A stretch of 64,000 nt of DNA from Kordia sp. TARA_039_SRF (GTDB taxonomy: Bacteria; Bacteroidota; Bacteroidia; Flavobacteriales; Flavobacteriaceae): assembly GCA_006383075.2 (NCBI GenBank), contig SMNH02000002.1:197127-261126 (forward strand). The letters run 5' to 3'. The notes under the pieces were generated by a model that saw only the letters and a list, made by a program, of their open reading frames with translations, did no database searches and had not been told where the DNA came from. The translations under genes were made by a program, and so were the position numbers. This document shows, one piece after another, positions 1 through 7,315 of the stretch; within the stretch, counting starts at the first letter, position 1, and each line of letters starts with the position of its first letter.

Positions 1-465
1 GGTGATACCAACGGAGAAGATGTAAATAATATTTGGTACGTTGCCAAACCAGATTACTCGCTAATGTACGCTAAAGCTCAATTGGTAGGACATGATGGTA
101 ATAATTACACAAGTAGTTACACAGTTGGCGATGAAGAAACAAGTTATATTGTAGATATAGAAGGTAAAACATTATACACCTTCATGAACGATACTAACAA
201 CACCAATAATTTTACAAATCCTGACTTTTCAAATAATGGTGTGTGGCCAATTGCCGAAATTACCTTAGACCAAATACCAAGCATTTTAAATAATGGTGAT
301 TTTGGAACAATCGATGTATATGGCAGAACTCAATTAACCTACAAAGGATGGCCACTATATTACTTTGGTCAAGATGCAACTCGTGGCGACAATAAAGGTA
401 TTAGTTTCCCTGCGCCAGGTGTTTGGCCAATTGCAAATGCGAATACAACTACAGCCCCAAATTAG
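1..465 (+). CDS. Secreted repeat protein (Lipoprotein_15/COG4315-like), 3' part only
   Basis: The reading frame is open from the first base of the window and ends at 465, so the start lies upstream. The visible part holds two copies of the secreted-repeat pattern (Lipoprotein_15, COG4315): LYTFMND followed by a GVWPI tail, and LYYFGQD followed by a second GVWPI. In known members such repeats are exported and occur in tandem in envelope proteins of unknown function. No T9SS sorting domain is present at the C-terminus, which ends in a Thr/Asn-rich tail. The next gene starts about 70 bases downstream on the same strand and encodes a haem protein, so a shared redox role is possible but not shown. 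Confidence 0.75.
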   Translation, partial: GDTNGEDVNNIWYVAKPDYSLMYAKAQLVGHDGNNYTSSYTVGDEETSYIVDIEGKTLYTFMNDTNNTNNFTNPDFSNNGVWPIAEITLDQIPSILNNGDFGTIDVYGRTQLTYKGWPLYYFGQDATRGDNKGISFPAPGVWPIANANTTTAPN

Positions 466-533
466 ATTAAAAACGGTTTCATTTTGAGTGACATCTATAA
501 AAACATTTAATACATACAATGCAATTTATAAAT

Positions 534-1484
534 ATGAAGAAATTATTGACCGGTATAATATTGATTGTTACAATCATCATAATTGGATATCAATTTATAG
601 AAGTGGTTCCTAACCCTGAGGTGACTTCTGATTTTACGGAAGCTACAACTGAAGTAAGGAAAATTTTAAGGACTTCATGTTATGATTGTCACTCGAATGA
701 AACCAAAATATCTTTCTATAATAAATTTCCTTTTGTAGCTGAAATGGTAAGGAAGGATGTAACAAAAGCAAGAGCAAAACTAAATTTTTCTGAATGGGAT
801 AAATATTCTGAAAAAGAAAAAAAGACTATTCTTTATAATGTTTTAACTAAAATTAAAAAGAATATAATGCCGCCTAAAAGCTATTCATTTATACATCGTG
901 AAGCTGAAATTGATAAAAAAGAATTAGCAATTCTAGAAACATACATTAAAGGTCTAGATGACGATTTAGGGATAAAAATCTTAGAATCAGACGAATTAGA
1001 TTTTGAAGGCGATTATAATAATTGGATAGATAATCAAGGAAAAAAGAAAACAGTCAAAAATGCGCCAAACGGTATTGAATTCCCTTATGACTACAGAAAT
1101 TGGCAAGTTGTAAGTAGCTCTTTCCGAAAAGACCATAATTCTTTACGTGTAATTTTGGGCAATGATATTGCAATAAATGCAATTAAAGAAAATAAGATAA
1201 ATCCGTGGCCCGATGGCGCTATTTTAGGAAAAGTTGTTTGGAACCAAAGATCAGATGAAAATTGGGAAGCTGCTATTGTACCCTCAACTTTTATTCATGC
1301 GGAGTTTATGTTTAAAGATTCAAATAAATATAAAACTACCAAAGGCTGGGGCTGGGCAAGATGGGTTGATCAGGAATTGAAACCTTTTGGTAAAGATGCA
1401 AACTTCTCTCAAAGCTGCATCCAATGTCATACTCCAGTAAAAGACAGGGATTACATATTTACCACACCTTCCATTTTTCCTTAA
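534..1484 (+). CDS. Haem-binding domain plus cytochrome P460-like protein
   Basis: The product of about 316 residues starts with one hydrophobic anchor (MKKLLTGIILIVT) and is probably exported to the periplasm. An N-terminal c-haem motif CYDCH lies near residues 49-53 in a region resembling the Bacteroidota haem-binding domain (PF14376). The C-terminal half resembles cytochrome P460 (aromatic-rich, GWGWARW) and carries a second motif, CIQCH, near residues 295-299. ATG 534 is preferred because it places a Lys-rich start before the anchor; ATG 519 is also in frame. It heads a run of genes reaching 3784 with a second haem protein, YceI and a DUF5777 barrel. An oxidoreductase role is inferred; the substrate is unknown. 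Confidence 0.75.
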   Translation: MKKLLTGIILIVTIIIIGYQFIEVVPNPEVTSDFTEATTEVRKILRTSCYDCHSNETKISFYNKFPFVAEMVRKDVTKARAKLNFSEWDKYSEKEKKTILYNVLTKIKKNIMPPKSYSFIHREAEIDKKELAILETYIKGLDDDLGIKILESDELDFEGDYNNWIDNQGKKKTVKNAPNGIEFPYDYRNWQVVSSSFRKDHNSLRVILGNDIAINAIKENKINPWPDGAILGKVVWNQRSDENWEAAIVPSTFIHAEFMFKDSNKYKTTKGWGWARWVDQELKPFGKDANFSQSCIQCHTPVKDRDYIFTTPSIFP

Positions 1485-1574
1485 CAAAAGATGTTTATTT
1501 GATTTAGTAGTTTGTTAATTGTTAACAGGAGGGTATTAACGATTATATCTTCCTGTTATATTAATTCAAGAAAT

Positions 1575-1919
1575 ATGAAAAATGAAAATTATTTAAAAAG
1601 TTTACTATTAATAATAGTATGTGTTATGGTCTCTTCGTGTGAAAATTATGTTGAAGATGAATTTCAAGCATTAGTTGAAGACTGCGACCCAAACACATCG
1701 TTTATTAACCAAGTCAATCCAATAATAGAAAACAATTGTGTGAGCTGTCATAACGGAAATCAATTTCCAGATTTAAGAACATACAATGGAGTAAGCACTA
1801 ATTCAGAAATAGTGATGCAACAAATTGTGAATAGAACAATGCCAATTGGCGGTTCTTTAACAAATGAAGAAATTAATTTAATAACATGTTGGATTGAGAA
1901 CGGTTCTCCAAATAATTAA
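1575..1919 (+). CDS. Small c-type cytochrome-like lipoprotein
   Basis: The product is about 114 residues. It begins MKNENYLK, has a hydrophobic segment and a lipobox ending VSSC, so it should be lipid-anchored in the envelope. One CVSCH motif gives a single covalent haem site, followed by a Met-containing segment (NRTMPIGG) that could supply the axial ligand, and the end ITCWIENGSP is typical of Bacteroidota haem lipoproteins. The frame extends upstream to 1512, but those residues contain no signal and the Lys-rich ATG at 1575 fits the lipoprotein signal. The following gene starts 4 bases after the stop. It is a probable electron carrier for its neighbours. Confidence 0.7.
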   Translation: MKNENYLKSLLLIIVCVMVSSCENYVEDEFQALVEDCDPNTSFINQVNPIIENNCVSCHNGNQFPDLRTYNGVSTNSEIVMQQIVNRTMPIGGSLTNEEINLITCWIENGSPNN

Positions 1920-1923
1920 TTGC

Positions 1924-2358
1924 ATGAAGCTATCTAAACGAAAAAAAATAGGGTTTGCACTTCTATTCATAGGCGGAGTGGTAATATCCATAGCGCTTAG
2001 TCAGTACTATAAACCTCATATTGATGTTTATAATACGAATCCGGATATTATCACAAATGCTACTAATTTATTGTATGAATTTGAAAATGATGAAGAAGTG
2101 GCTAATAAAAAGTTTTTAGATAAGATTATTCAAGTAAATGGACAGATATCAAAAGTAGAAGCTTCAGAGAATAACGATATCATATTAACTCTAAAAAATC
2201 AAAAAGAGGGTTTAGCCACAGTTATTTGTAATCTATCAACAAAAGAAAATAAGAAATTAATAAATCTTAAAGAAGGCCAAATTGTCAGTGTTAAAGGTAT
2301 CTGCACAGGATATTTAATGGATGTCATTTTGGTCAGATGTAACGTTGTAAATAATTAA
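1924..2358 (+). CDS. OB-fold (tRNA_anti-like) membrane-anchored protein
   Basis: The product is 144 residues with one N-terminal transmembrane segment (GFALLFIGGVVISIALS) and a soluble domain of about 110 residues. The pattern KIIQVNGQISKVEAS followed by ILTL, ATVICNL and EGQIVSVKGICTGYL resembles the OB-fold family called tRNA_anti-like (PF12869) in Bacteroidota. ATG 1924 is chosen because an upstream in-frame TTG at 1894 would overlap the previous gene. It sits between the small cytochrome and YceI with gaps of only a few bases, which suggests co-transcription. Function is unknown; despite the family name there is no reason to link it to tRNA. Confidence 0.6.
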   Translation: MKLSKRKKIGFALLFIGGVVISIALSQYYKPHIDVYNTNPDIITNATNLLYEFENDEEVANKKFLDKIIQVNGQISKVEASENNDIILTLKNQKEGLATVICNLSTKENKKLINLKEGQIVSVKGICTGYLMDVILVRCNVVNN

Positions 2359-2363
2359 ATAAA

Positions 2364-2903
2364 ATGAAATATATTTTATCACTATTGGTATGTTTTTTAC
2401 TACTAACCAATTTAAAAGCTCAAGATAGATATCTAACAAAACAAGGTACCATATCATTCTTTTCTCGTTCACCTATAGAAGATATTGAGGCTATAAACAA
2501 TCAAGTATTAAGTATTGTTGACTTAGAAACAGGTGATGTCGCAATTTCTGTATTAATGAAATCTTTTATGTTTGAAAAGGCCTTAATGCAAGAGCACTTC
2601 AATGAAAACTATGTAGAATCAGATACGTTTCCCAAAGCTAAATTCAGAGGAAAAATTCTTGATGCTAAAAATTTAGAAAACAAAAGTAAAGTTTCAATTC
2701 AAGGAGATTTAACAATACATGGCATAACTAAACAAGTTAAAGTTGAGGCAAATATTGAAGTTAATAAAGATAATGTAATCTTACATGGAGAATTTACTGT
2801 TTTGGTTGCCGATTATGAAATTAAAATTCCTTCCATAGTTAAAAACAATATAGCTAAAACCATTAAAATCACATTCACACTGAACCATAAAAAATATAAC
2901 TAA
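2364..2903 (+). CDS. YceI family periplasmic protein
   Basis: The product is 179 residues with a signal peptide ending near LKAQD. The rest matches the YceI lipocalin-like barrel: GTISFFS at the start, the region around FPKAKFRGKI, and GDLTIHGITKQVKVEA near the centre, a hallmark stretch of the family. Family members bind polyisoprenoid or other amphiphilic ligands in the periplasm. It lies 5 bases after the OB-fold gene and 2 bases before the DUF5777 gene. In Bacteroidota YceI proteins are often encoded beside cytochromes and DUF5777 barrels, as here, but the ligand cannot be inferred. Confidence 0.85.
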   Translation: MKYILSLLVCFLLLTNLKAQDRYLTKQGTISFFSRSPIEDIEAINNQVLSIVDLETGDVAISVLMKSFMFEKALMQEHFNENYVESDTFPKAKFRGKILDAKNLENKSKVSIQGDLTIHGITKQVKVEANIEVNKDNVILHGEFTVLVADYEIKIPSIVKNNIAKTIKITFTLNHKKYN

Positions 2904-2905
2904 TT

Positions 2906-3784
2906 ATGAAAAATACCTTACTAATAGTTTTTTCATTGTTTTCATTTAATGGTCTTTTTTCTCAAGATCTTTTAGAGGTGCTAGAAAATGAAAGCCCTAA
3001 ACATAAAGAATTTGTCTCTTCTACATTTAAGGGAACCCGAATATTAAACGGGCATTCAATAGAAAACAGAAAAAAAGGAACATTAGAATTTCTAATTTCT
3101 CATAGATTTGGCAGAATTAATCAAGGTGTTGATGAATTATTTGGATTAGATCAATCTAATATCCGATTTGCATTTGAATATGGTTTATCCGATAGATTAA
3201 TGTTGGGATTGGGCAGGAGTTCTTTTAAAAAAACCTATGATGGATTTTTTAAATACCAATTAGTGAGACAAACTAGAGGAGATAATGCTTTTCCTTTAAG
3301 TATTTCTTTATTTGGTAGTGCTGTCTATAAAACCCTTAAAGACTACGATCCTGAAAACAAACCAGATTTTAGTAGAAAACTTGCATACACTTCACAGATA
3401 TTAATTGCAAGCAAAATAAACAATTCTTTATCACTACAAATTACACCGACTTATATACATAATAATTCGGTCAGATCTGGCGAAGATCCGCATGACATTT
3501 TTGCTATTGGGTTTGGAAATCGTATAAAGCTTAGCAATCGAGTGACTTTAAACGCTGAGTATTTTTATACTATTAATCCTTTAAAATCAATAAATACAAA
3601 AAATGCATTGGCTATTGGAGTAGATATAGAAACGGGTGGGCATGTATTCCAACTTATTTTATCTAATTCAATTACAATGATTGAAAGAGATTTTATTACG
3701 GAAACTTCAAATGATTTTTTTAAAGGAGGAATTCATTTTGGTTTTAATATTTCAAGAGCATTTCAGATAGGAGGAAAAAAATAG
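2906..3784 (+). CDS. DUF5777 family outer-membrane beta-barrel protein
   Basis: The product is 292 residues with a signal peptide ending near GLFSQD. The segments TFKGTRILNGHSIEN, LEFLISHRFG and NIRFAFEYGLSDRLMLGLG are typical of the DUF5777 family (PF19089), which is predicted to form an outer-membrane barrel. The C-terminus (HFGFNISRAFQIGG) alternates hydrophobic and polar residues like a last beta-strand. It is the last gene of the envelope redox run and is followed by a clear terminator. A pore or receptor role for the cluster is inference only. Confidence 0.75.
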   Translation: MKNTLLIVFSLFSFNGLFSQDLLEVLENESPKHKEFVSSTFKGTRILNGHSIENRKKGTLEFLISHRFGRINQGVDELFGLDQSNIRFAFEYGLSDRLMLGLGRSSFKKTYDGFFKYQLVRQTRGDNAFPLSISLFGSAVYKTLKDYDPENKPDFSRKLAYTSQILIASKINNSLSLQITPTYIHNNSVRSGEDPHDIFAIGFGNRIKLSNRVTLNAEYFYTINPLKSINTKNALAIGVDIETGGHVFQLILSNSITMIERDFITETSNDFFKGGIHFGFNISRAFQIGGKK

Positions 3785-3804
3785 TCTACAGAAATGCAAT
3801 TACT

Positions 3805-3852
3805 AACTGGGTATTATTTAAAGTTTTTAAGCTTTTAAAATACCCAGTTTTA
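3805..3852 (+). terminator. Terminator of the haem/YceI/DUF5777 operon
   Basis: An 11-base perfect stem, AACTGGGTATT at 3805-3815 pairing with AATACCCAGTT at 3839-3849, encloses a 23-base AT-rich loop and is followed by a T-rich run. It lies 21 bases after the DUF5777 stop and probably closes that operon. Confidence 0.75.
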
Positions 3853-3863
3853 TTCATAAAATT

Positions 3864-4244
3864 ATGAAAATTATGTATTACAAATCATTTAAGGTTAATG
3901 GGCAAGAAGATATTGATGATTTTATGTTGATGACAGATGCAACTTATCATAAGTATTCAGATATAACTAGAAAAGATTTTTTTGCAAAAAACTACAAAAA
4001 CAACAAAAACATATTCAAAACTAAAAATTCTGACAGGCTCGAATTTGAGATTATACATCAATCACTAAACAAAATCAAAAACTTATACTTTACAAACTTA
4101 TTTAAAGTAGATACTCAAATTTTAGATATCGATTTTGTTTTGTCGGTAATTAAAGTAAATCACAATTTTTTCAATCAAAGAGGAGAGCTATGTGCAATTT
4201 TAAATTGTAATATACATTGGCATGTAAGAATCATCTCATATTGA
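3864..4244 (+). CDS. Hypothetical protein, AT-rich
   Basis: This 126-residue product has no signal peptide, no transmembrane segment and no motif I recognise. It is rich in Asn, Lys, Asp and Phe, and its gene is more AT-rich than most neighbours. It begins just after the upstream terminator, so it would need its own promoter in or near that hairpin. The C-terminus has two Cys and HWHV. It converges with the minus-strand bS21 gene, 80 bases away. It may be a genuine lineage-specific gene or an acquired fragment. Confidence 0.4.
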   Translation: MKIMYYKSFKVNGQEDIDDFMLMTDATYHKYSDITRKDFFAKNYKNNKNIFKTKNSDRLEFEIIHQSLNKIKNLYFTNLFKVDTQILDIDFVLSVIKVNHNFFNQRGELCAILNCNIHWHVRIISY

Positions 4245-4324
4245 AAAATACAGTATTTTGGATACTACCTACCAAAAACATATTGCAAAACAATATAAAT
4301 CTTAGTTGAGTTAAATTTTACCCA

Positions 4325-4522
4325 TTATTTATTTTCTTCCTCAGTTCTTAATTTTTGGATATAAGCTGCTTTTTGAACTTCTTCTCTTCTTCTCACTGAT
4401 TTCTTTTTGAAATGCTTTCGCTCTCTTACTTCTTGAGCTCTTTTTACGTTTCTATGCTTACGCTTATAACGTTTGAGTGCTCTTTCTATACTTTCTCCTT
4501 CTTTTACTATAATTTTTAACAT
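4325..4522 (-). CDS. rpsU: Ribosomal protein bS21, divergent paralogue
   Basis: The 65-residue product begins MLKIIVKEGESIERALKRYK, which matches the conserved bS21 N-terminus, and continues with a strongly basic helix and the C-terminal AAYIQKLR. Tyr54, in the AAYIQ segment, is kept; in flavobacterial ribosomes this region of bS21 helps hold the anti-Shine-Dalgarno tail of 16S rRNA. The central part (HRNVKRAQEVRERKHF) is unlike the usual flavobacterial bS21, so this is probably a second copy. No SD-like purine run precedes the start; the bases before ATG are TATAAAAACAAGCAT. It lies 10 bases after the sigma factor gene and is almost certainly co-transcribed with it. Confidence 0.88.
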   Translation of the reverse strand: MLKIIVKEGESIERALKRYKRKHRNVKRAQEVRERKHFKKKSVRRREEVQKAAYIQKLRTEEENK

Positions 4523-4532
4523 ATGCTTGTTT

Positions 4533-5393
4533 TTATAAATATTCTTTTAAAATTTTATTTTTAGACCCTTTTCGCATTCTTCTAAGGGCTCGTTCTTTGA
4601 TTTGACGAACTCTCTCTCTTGTCAAATCAAAACATTGTCCTATTTCTACCAGACTCATAGAGTGTTCAATCCCAATCCCAAAATATAATCGAATGACATC
4701 AGCCTCTTTGGGCGATAGTGTATCTAACACTCTGTTTATCTCAAGGGTTAGAGATTCTTTAAGTAATTCCCTTTGTGGGTTTGGAGATTCTCCTGATTTT
4801 ACAACATCATAAAGTGTAGAAGTTTCTCCTTGCTTCAACGGAGCATCCATAGAGATATGTCTCCCTGAATTTTTCATAGATAATTTTACTTCTGCTACCG
4901 TTATATCAAGGTATTTTGCTATTTCTTTTGCTGTTGGAGGACGATTCAACTCTTGTTCTAAAATAGAAAATGCCTTGTTTATTTTATTGATACTCCCTAT
5001 CTTATTTAATGGAAGTCTTACGATTCTCGATTGTTCTGCTAATGCTTGTAATATTGATTGGCGAATCCACCAAACTGCGTAAGAGATAAACTTGAATCCT
5101 CTTGTTTCGTCAAAACGACGCGCTGCTTTTACTAAACCTATATTTCCCTCATTAATCAAATCTGTGAGTTTCAATCCTTGATTTTGATATTGTTTAGCAA
5201 CTGAAACTACAAAACGTAAATTTGCATTTACAAGTTTGTTTAAGGCATTTTCGTCTCCCGATTTTATTTTTTGGGCGAGTTCAACCTCTTCTTCGGCTGT
5301 AATCATTTCAAGTTTACTAATTTCTTGCAAATATTTATCCAAAGATTTGGAATCTCTATTTGTAACTTGACGACTTATCTTTAATTGTCTCAT
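4533..5393 (-). CDS. RpoD/SigA-like sigma-70 factor, probable accessory paralogue
   Basis: The 286-residue product has the compact layout of the Bacteroidota primary sigma factor: region 1.2 (LDKYLQEIS), region 2 ([33 protein letters not shown]), region 3 and region 4.2 ([19 protein letters not shown]). The -10 recognition helix is near-identical to the housekeeping factor as I remember it, whereas the linker and region 4 differ ([33 protein letters not shown]), suggesting a paralogue with similar promoter choice rather than the main RpoD. It lies 14 bases after a GNAT gene and 10 before bS21. It could be the primary factor if no second copy exists in the genome. Confidence 0.85.
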   Translation of the reverse strand: MRQLKISRQVTNRDSKSLDKYLQEISKLEMITAEEEVELAQKIKSGDENALNKLVNANLRFVVSVAKQYQNQGLKLTDLINEGNIGLVKAARRFDETRGFKFISYAVWWIRQSILQALAEQSRIVRLPLNKIGSINKINKAFSILEQELNRPPTAKEIAKYLDITVAEVKLSMKNSGRHISMDAPLKQGETSTLYDVVKSGESPNPQRELLKESLTLEINRVLDTLSPKEADVIRLYFGIGIEHSMSLVEIGQCFDLTRERVRQIKERALRRMRKGSKNKILKEYL

Positions 5394-5407
5394 TTTTTTT
5401 CTAAACT

Positions 5408-5845
5408 TTATCGCTTTAAGCGCATTTCTAAATACGGATTAGTATAACCCAGTTTTTCAAACAGGAATCTAGCTGGGTTGTCTTTTTCTACATGCAATGC
5501 GATGTCTCCTTTGCAATTGTCAATAGTATATTGCATCAGTTTTTTTCCTATTCCTTTCCCTCTATAATCTTTATGAGTAGCTATATAAACAAGTATATTT
5601 TCGGGAATATATTCATCCATTCCTGTTTTGTTTATAACTACAGCTCCAACTATATCATTATTATCTTCTATAGTAAAAATATATCCTCCCAAGCCTGTAC
5701 GTTCTTTTGCCGCATAATTGATTGCTTTTCGTATGGCACTTTTAGAATCTCCATATTGTTCTAAGTGGGTAAATAAGAAATTAGTAACTCTTTCTATAGT
5801 AAATGGAGTAATTCTATTAAAAGCATCAAATGTTGTTAATTTCAT
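5408..5845 (-). CDS. GNAT family N-acetyltransferase
   Basis: The 145-residue product fits the GNAT fold. The acetyl-CoA loop is [14 protein letters not shown], and motif B ([13 protein letters not shown]) is near the C-terminus. GNAT enzymes transfer acetyl groups to amines of small molecules or proteins; the acceptor is not evident. It is the first gene of the GNAT-sigma-bS21 unit. That context permits the idea that it acetylates a ribosomal or transcription protein, as the Rim enzymes do, but nothing in its sequence demonstrates this. Confidence 0.8.
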   Translation of the reverse strand: MKLTTFDAFNRITPFTIERVTNFLFTHLEQYGDSKSAIRKAINYAAKERTGLGGYIFTIEDNNDIVGAVVINKTGMDEYIPENILVYIATHKDYRGKGIGKKLMQYTIDNCKGDIALHVEKDNPARFLFEKLGYTNPYLEMRLKR

Positions 5846-6379
5846 ATATTGACTTATATAAGTTTGATGAGATTAATTTTTTATTCAATAATTAATCCTT
5901 GAATTGTGATATACAAAACATTTCTATTTCTAACTATTTTATAGTAGAAATAAAAGCGTTTGAAAATTGAATACAAATGATAGATTACAGTGTAGGAGGT
6001 ATAAATTTATCCGACTGATTTCGGAAAACTAGAAAATTAAAGCTAAAAATTCGTTTGTTTTTTTTATTCCTGAGTTTTATTACCATATCCTGCAAAAATA
6101 GTTCTTTTAATATAGAACGCAAAGTTTTCCCATAATAAGTAACTTGAAAATACTATTTTTTCATTTTCCTTGAAATTAAAACCTATTTCTATGTTCTTAA
6201 GCTAAGGATATTTTGGTTTTAGTAGATTACTTCACTATCTAGACTTAATATACTATGAATCAAAATTTTAGGCAATTTTTAAGTGAAAATTCAATCTAAA
6301 TAACATGAGTTCGTATACTTAAAAAACACTACTTCACGTAGTTTCCCCACATTTTCAATACCGAAGAAAATAGTAAGCA
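5846..6379. other. Long intergenic region, no gene recognised
   Basis: About 530 bases upstream of the GNAT operon and downstream of tRNA-His. It is AT-rich with no frame longer than a few dozen codons that looks coding. The GNAT operon promoter must lie at its left end, but no good TAnnTTTG box with a TTG 19-21 bases upstream was found. It may hold decayed sequence. Confidence 0.4.
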
Positions 6380-6406
6380 CAAAAAAACCTCTCGAAATGA
6401 GAGGTT
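6380..6406 (-). terminator. Terminator after tRNA-His
   Basis: On the minus strand AACCTCTC pairs with GAGAGGTT around a 5-base loop (arms 6386-6393 and 6399-6406), followed by a run of T. It starts 9 bases after the tRNA 3' end, a good intrinsic terminator for a single-gene tRNA transcript. Confidence 0.85.
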
Positions 6407-6414
6407 TGATTTTG

Positions 6415-6489
6415 GGTGAAAGACCGGGTTCGAACCGGCGACCTCTGGAACCACAATCCAGCGCTCTAACCAGCTGAGCTACAATCACC
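6415..6489 (-). tRNA. tRNA-His (anticodon GTG)
   Basis: The minus strand folds as a tRNA: D-arm GCTC/GAGC, anticodon stem CTGGA/TCCAG with loop TTGTGGT (anticodon GTG, His), and a T-arm with TTCGAAC loop. An extra 5' G (6489) opposite C73 gives the G-1:C73 pair that identifies tRNA-His. CCA is not encoded. The acceptor stem is odd: GTGATTG against CTTTCAC leaves two adjacent T-T mismatches (positions 5:68 and 6:67). An intrinsic terminator follows. An overlapping 66-codon frame on this strand is not a gene. Confidence 0.93.
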
Positions 6490-6597
6490 ATTTGTTTTGC
6501 GGATGCAAATATAAACTATTTCACATTCCATACAAAGTATTTTTTTGATTTATTTTCCGAAGCTTTTTAGTTGATTGATGCCTAAAGAGTTAACCTG

Positions 6598-7314
6598 CTA
6601 TATTAAATCATCCAACGAATTTACCGCTACGAAACGCTCTACGGTAAAACCCTCTGCGTATTCAGTTCCTATCAATCTTCCCAAGTCACGAGCACGATAG
6701 TGAATACTGTCAATAAAGTTTTTACTCGTAATGGGTGTTTCTGCTTCGTCGCTGTCTGGATTGTAAAATTGTGAACTGTATGCCATGACAGCTTCGTGCT
6801 TTTTATCAATAAATCCTGTGACGTCTACGACAAAATCGGGCTCTATATTTTTCCACTGAATATAATGATACACATGCTTCGGACGCCACTTTTCTTGTGA
6901 TTTTCCATCCAATTCTGTTTCAATCTTCAACAAACCACTCAAAAAGCAAGCGTCGCTCACCAATTTACTACCTTTTCCATGATCAATATGCCGATCGTCA
7001 ATGGCATTGCACAATACAATCTCTGGCTGATACTTACGCAGTATTTTAATGACTTCTAATTGATGCTGTTTATCATTCATAAAGAAACCATCCGAAAACG
7101 CTAGATTTTCACGCACCGAAACACCTAAAATCGTCGCAGCATTTGCAGCTTCTTTATCACGTAATTCGGCAGAACCACGTGTTCCTAATTCTCCACGTGT
7201 TAAATCGAGAATGCCTACTTTTTTTCCTTTGGATATTTCTTTAGCAATCGTAGCGCCACAACCCAATTCTACATCATCTGGATGCGCACCAATCGCCAAT
7301 ATGTCTAATTTCAT
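6598..7314 (-). CDS. bshB1: Bacillithiol biosynthesis deacetylase BshB1
   Basis: The 238-residue product belongs to the LmbE/PIG-L zinc deacetylases. AHPDDVELGCG at residues 10-20 gives the zinc ligands His11 and Asp14, and the third ligand is in DDRHIDHGKG. The GELGTRGS region, overall length and C-terminus (GTEYAEGF) fit BshB1, which deacetylates N-acetylglucosaminyl malate to the glucosamine-malate precursor of bacillithiol in the cytoplasm. It starts 2 bases after the stop of the trans-sulfuration gene, so the two are probably one transcript. The next bacillithiol step needs cysteine, so the pairing makes metabolic sense. Confidence 0.92.
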   Translation of the reverse strand: MKLDILAIGAHPDDVELGCGATIAKEISKGKKVGILDLTRGELGTRGSAELRDKEAANAATILGVSVRENLAFSDGFFMNDKQHQLEVIKILRKYQPEIVLCNAIDDRHIDHGKGSKLVSDACFLSGLLKIETELDGKSQEKWRPKHVYHYIQWKNIEPDFVVDVTGFIDKKHEAVMAYSSQFYNPDSDEAETPITSKNFIDSIHYRARDLGRLIGTEYAEGFTVERFVAVNSLDDLI

Positions 7315-7315
7315 A

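Noticed and set aside
6291-6491. A 66-codon open frame on the minus strand
   Set aside because: It overlaps the tRNA-His and its terminator and has no protein character; the RNA gene explains the sequence.
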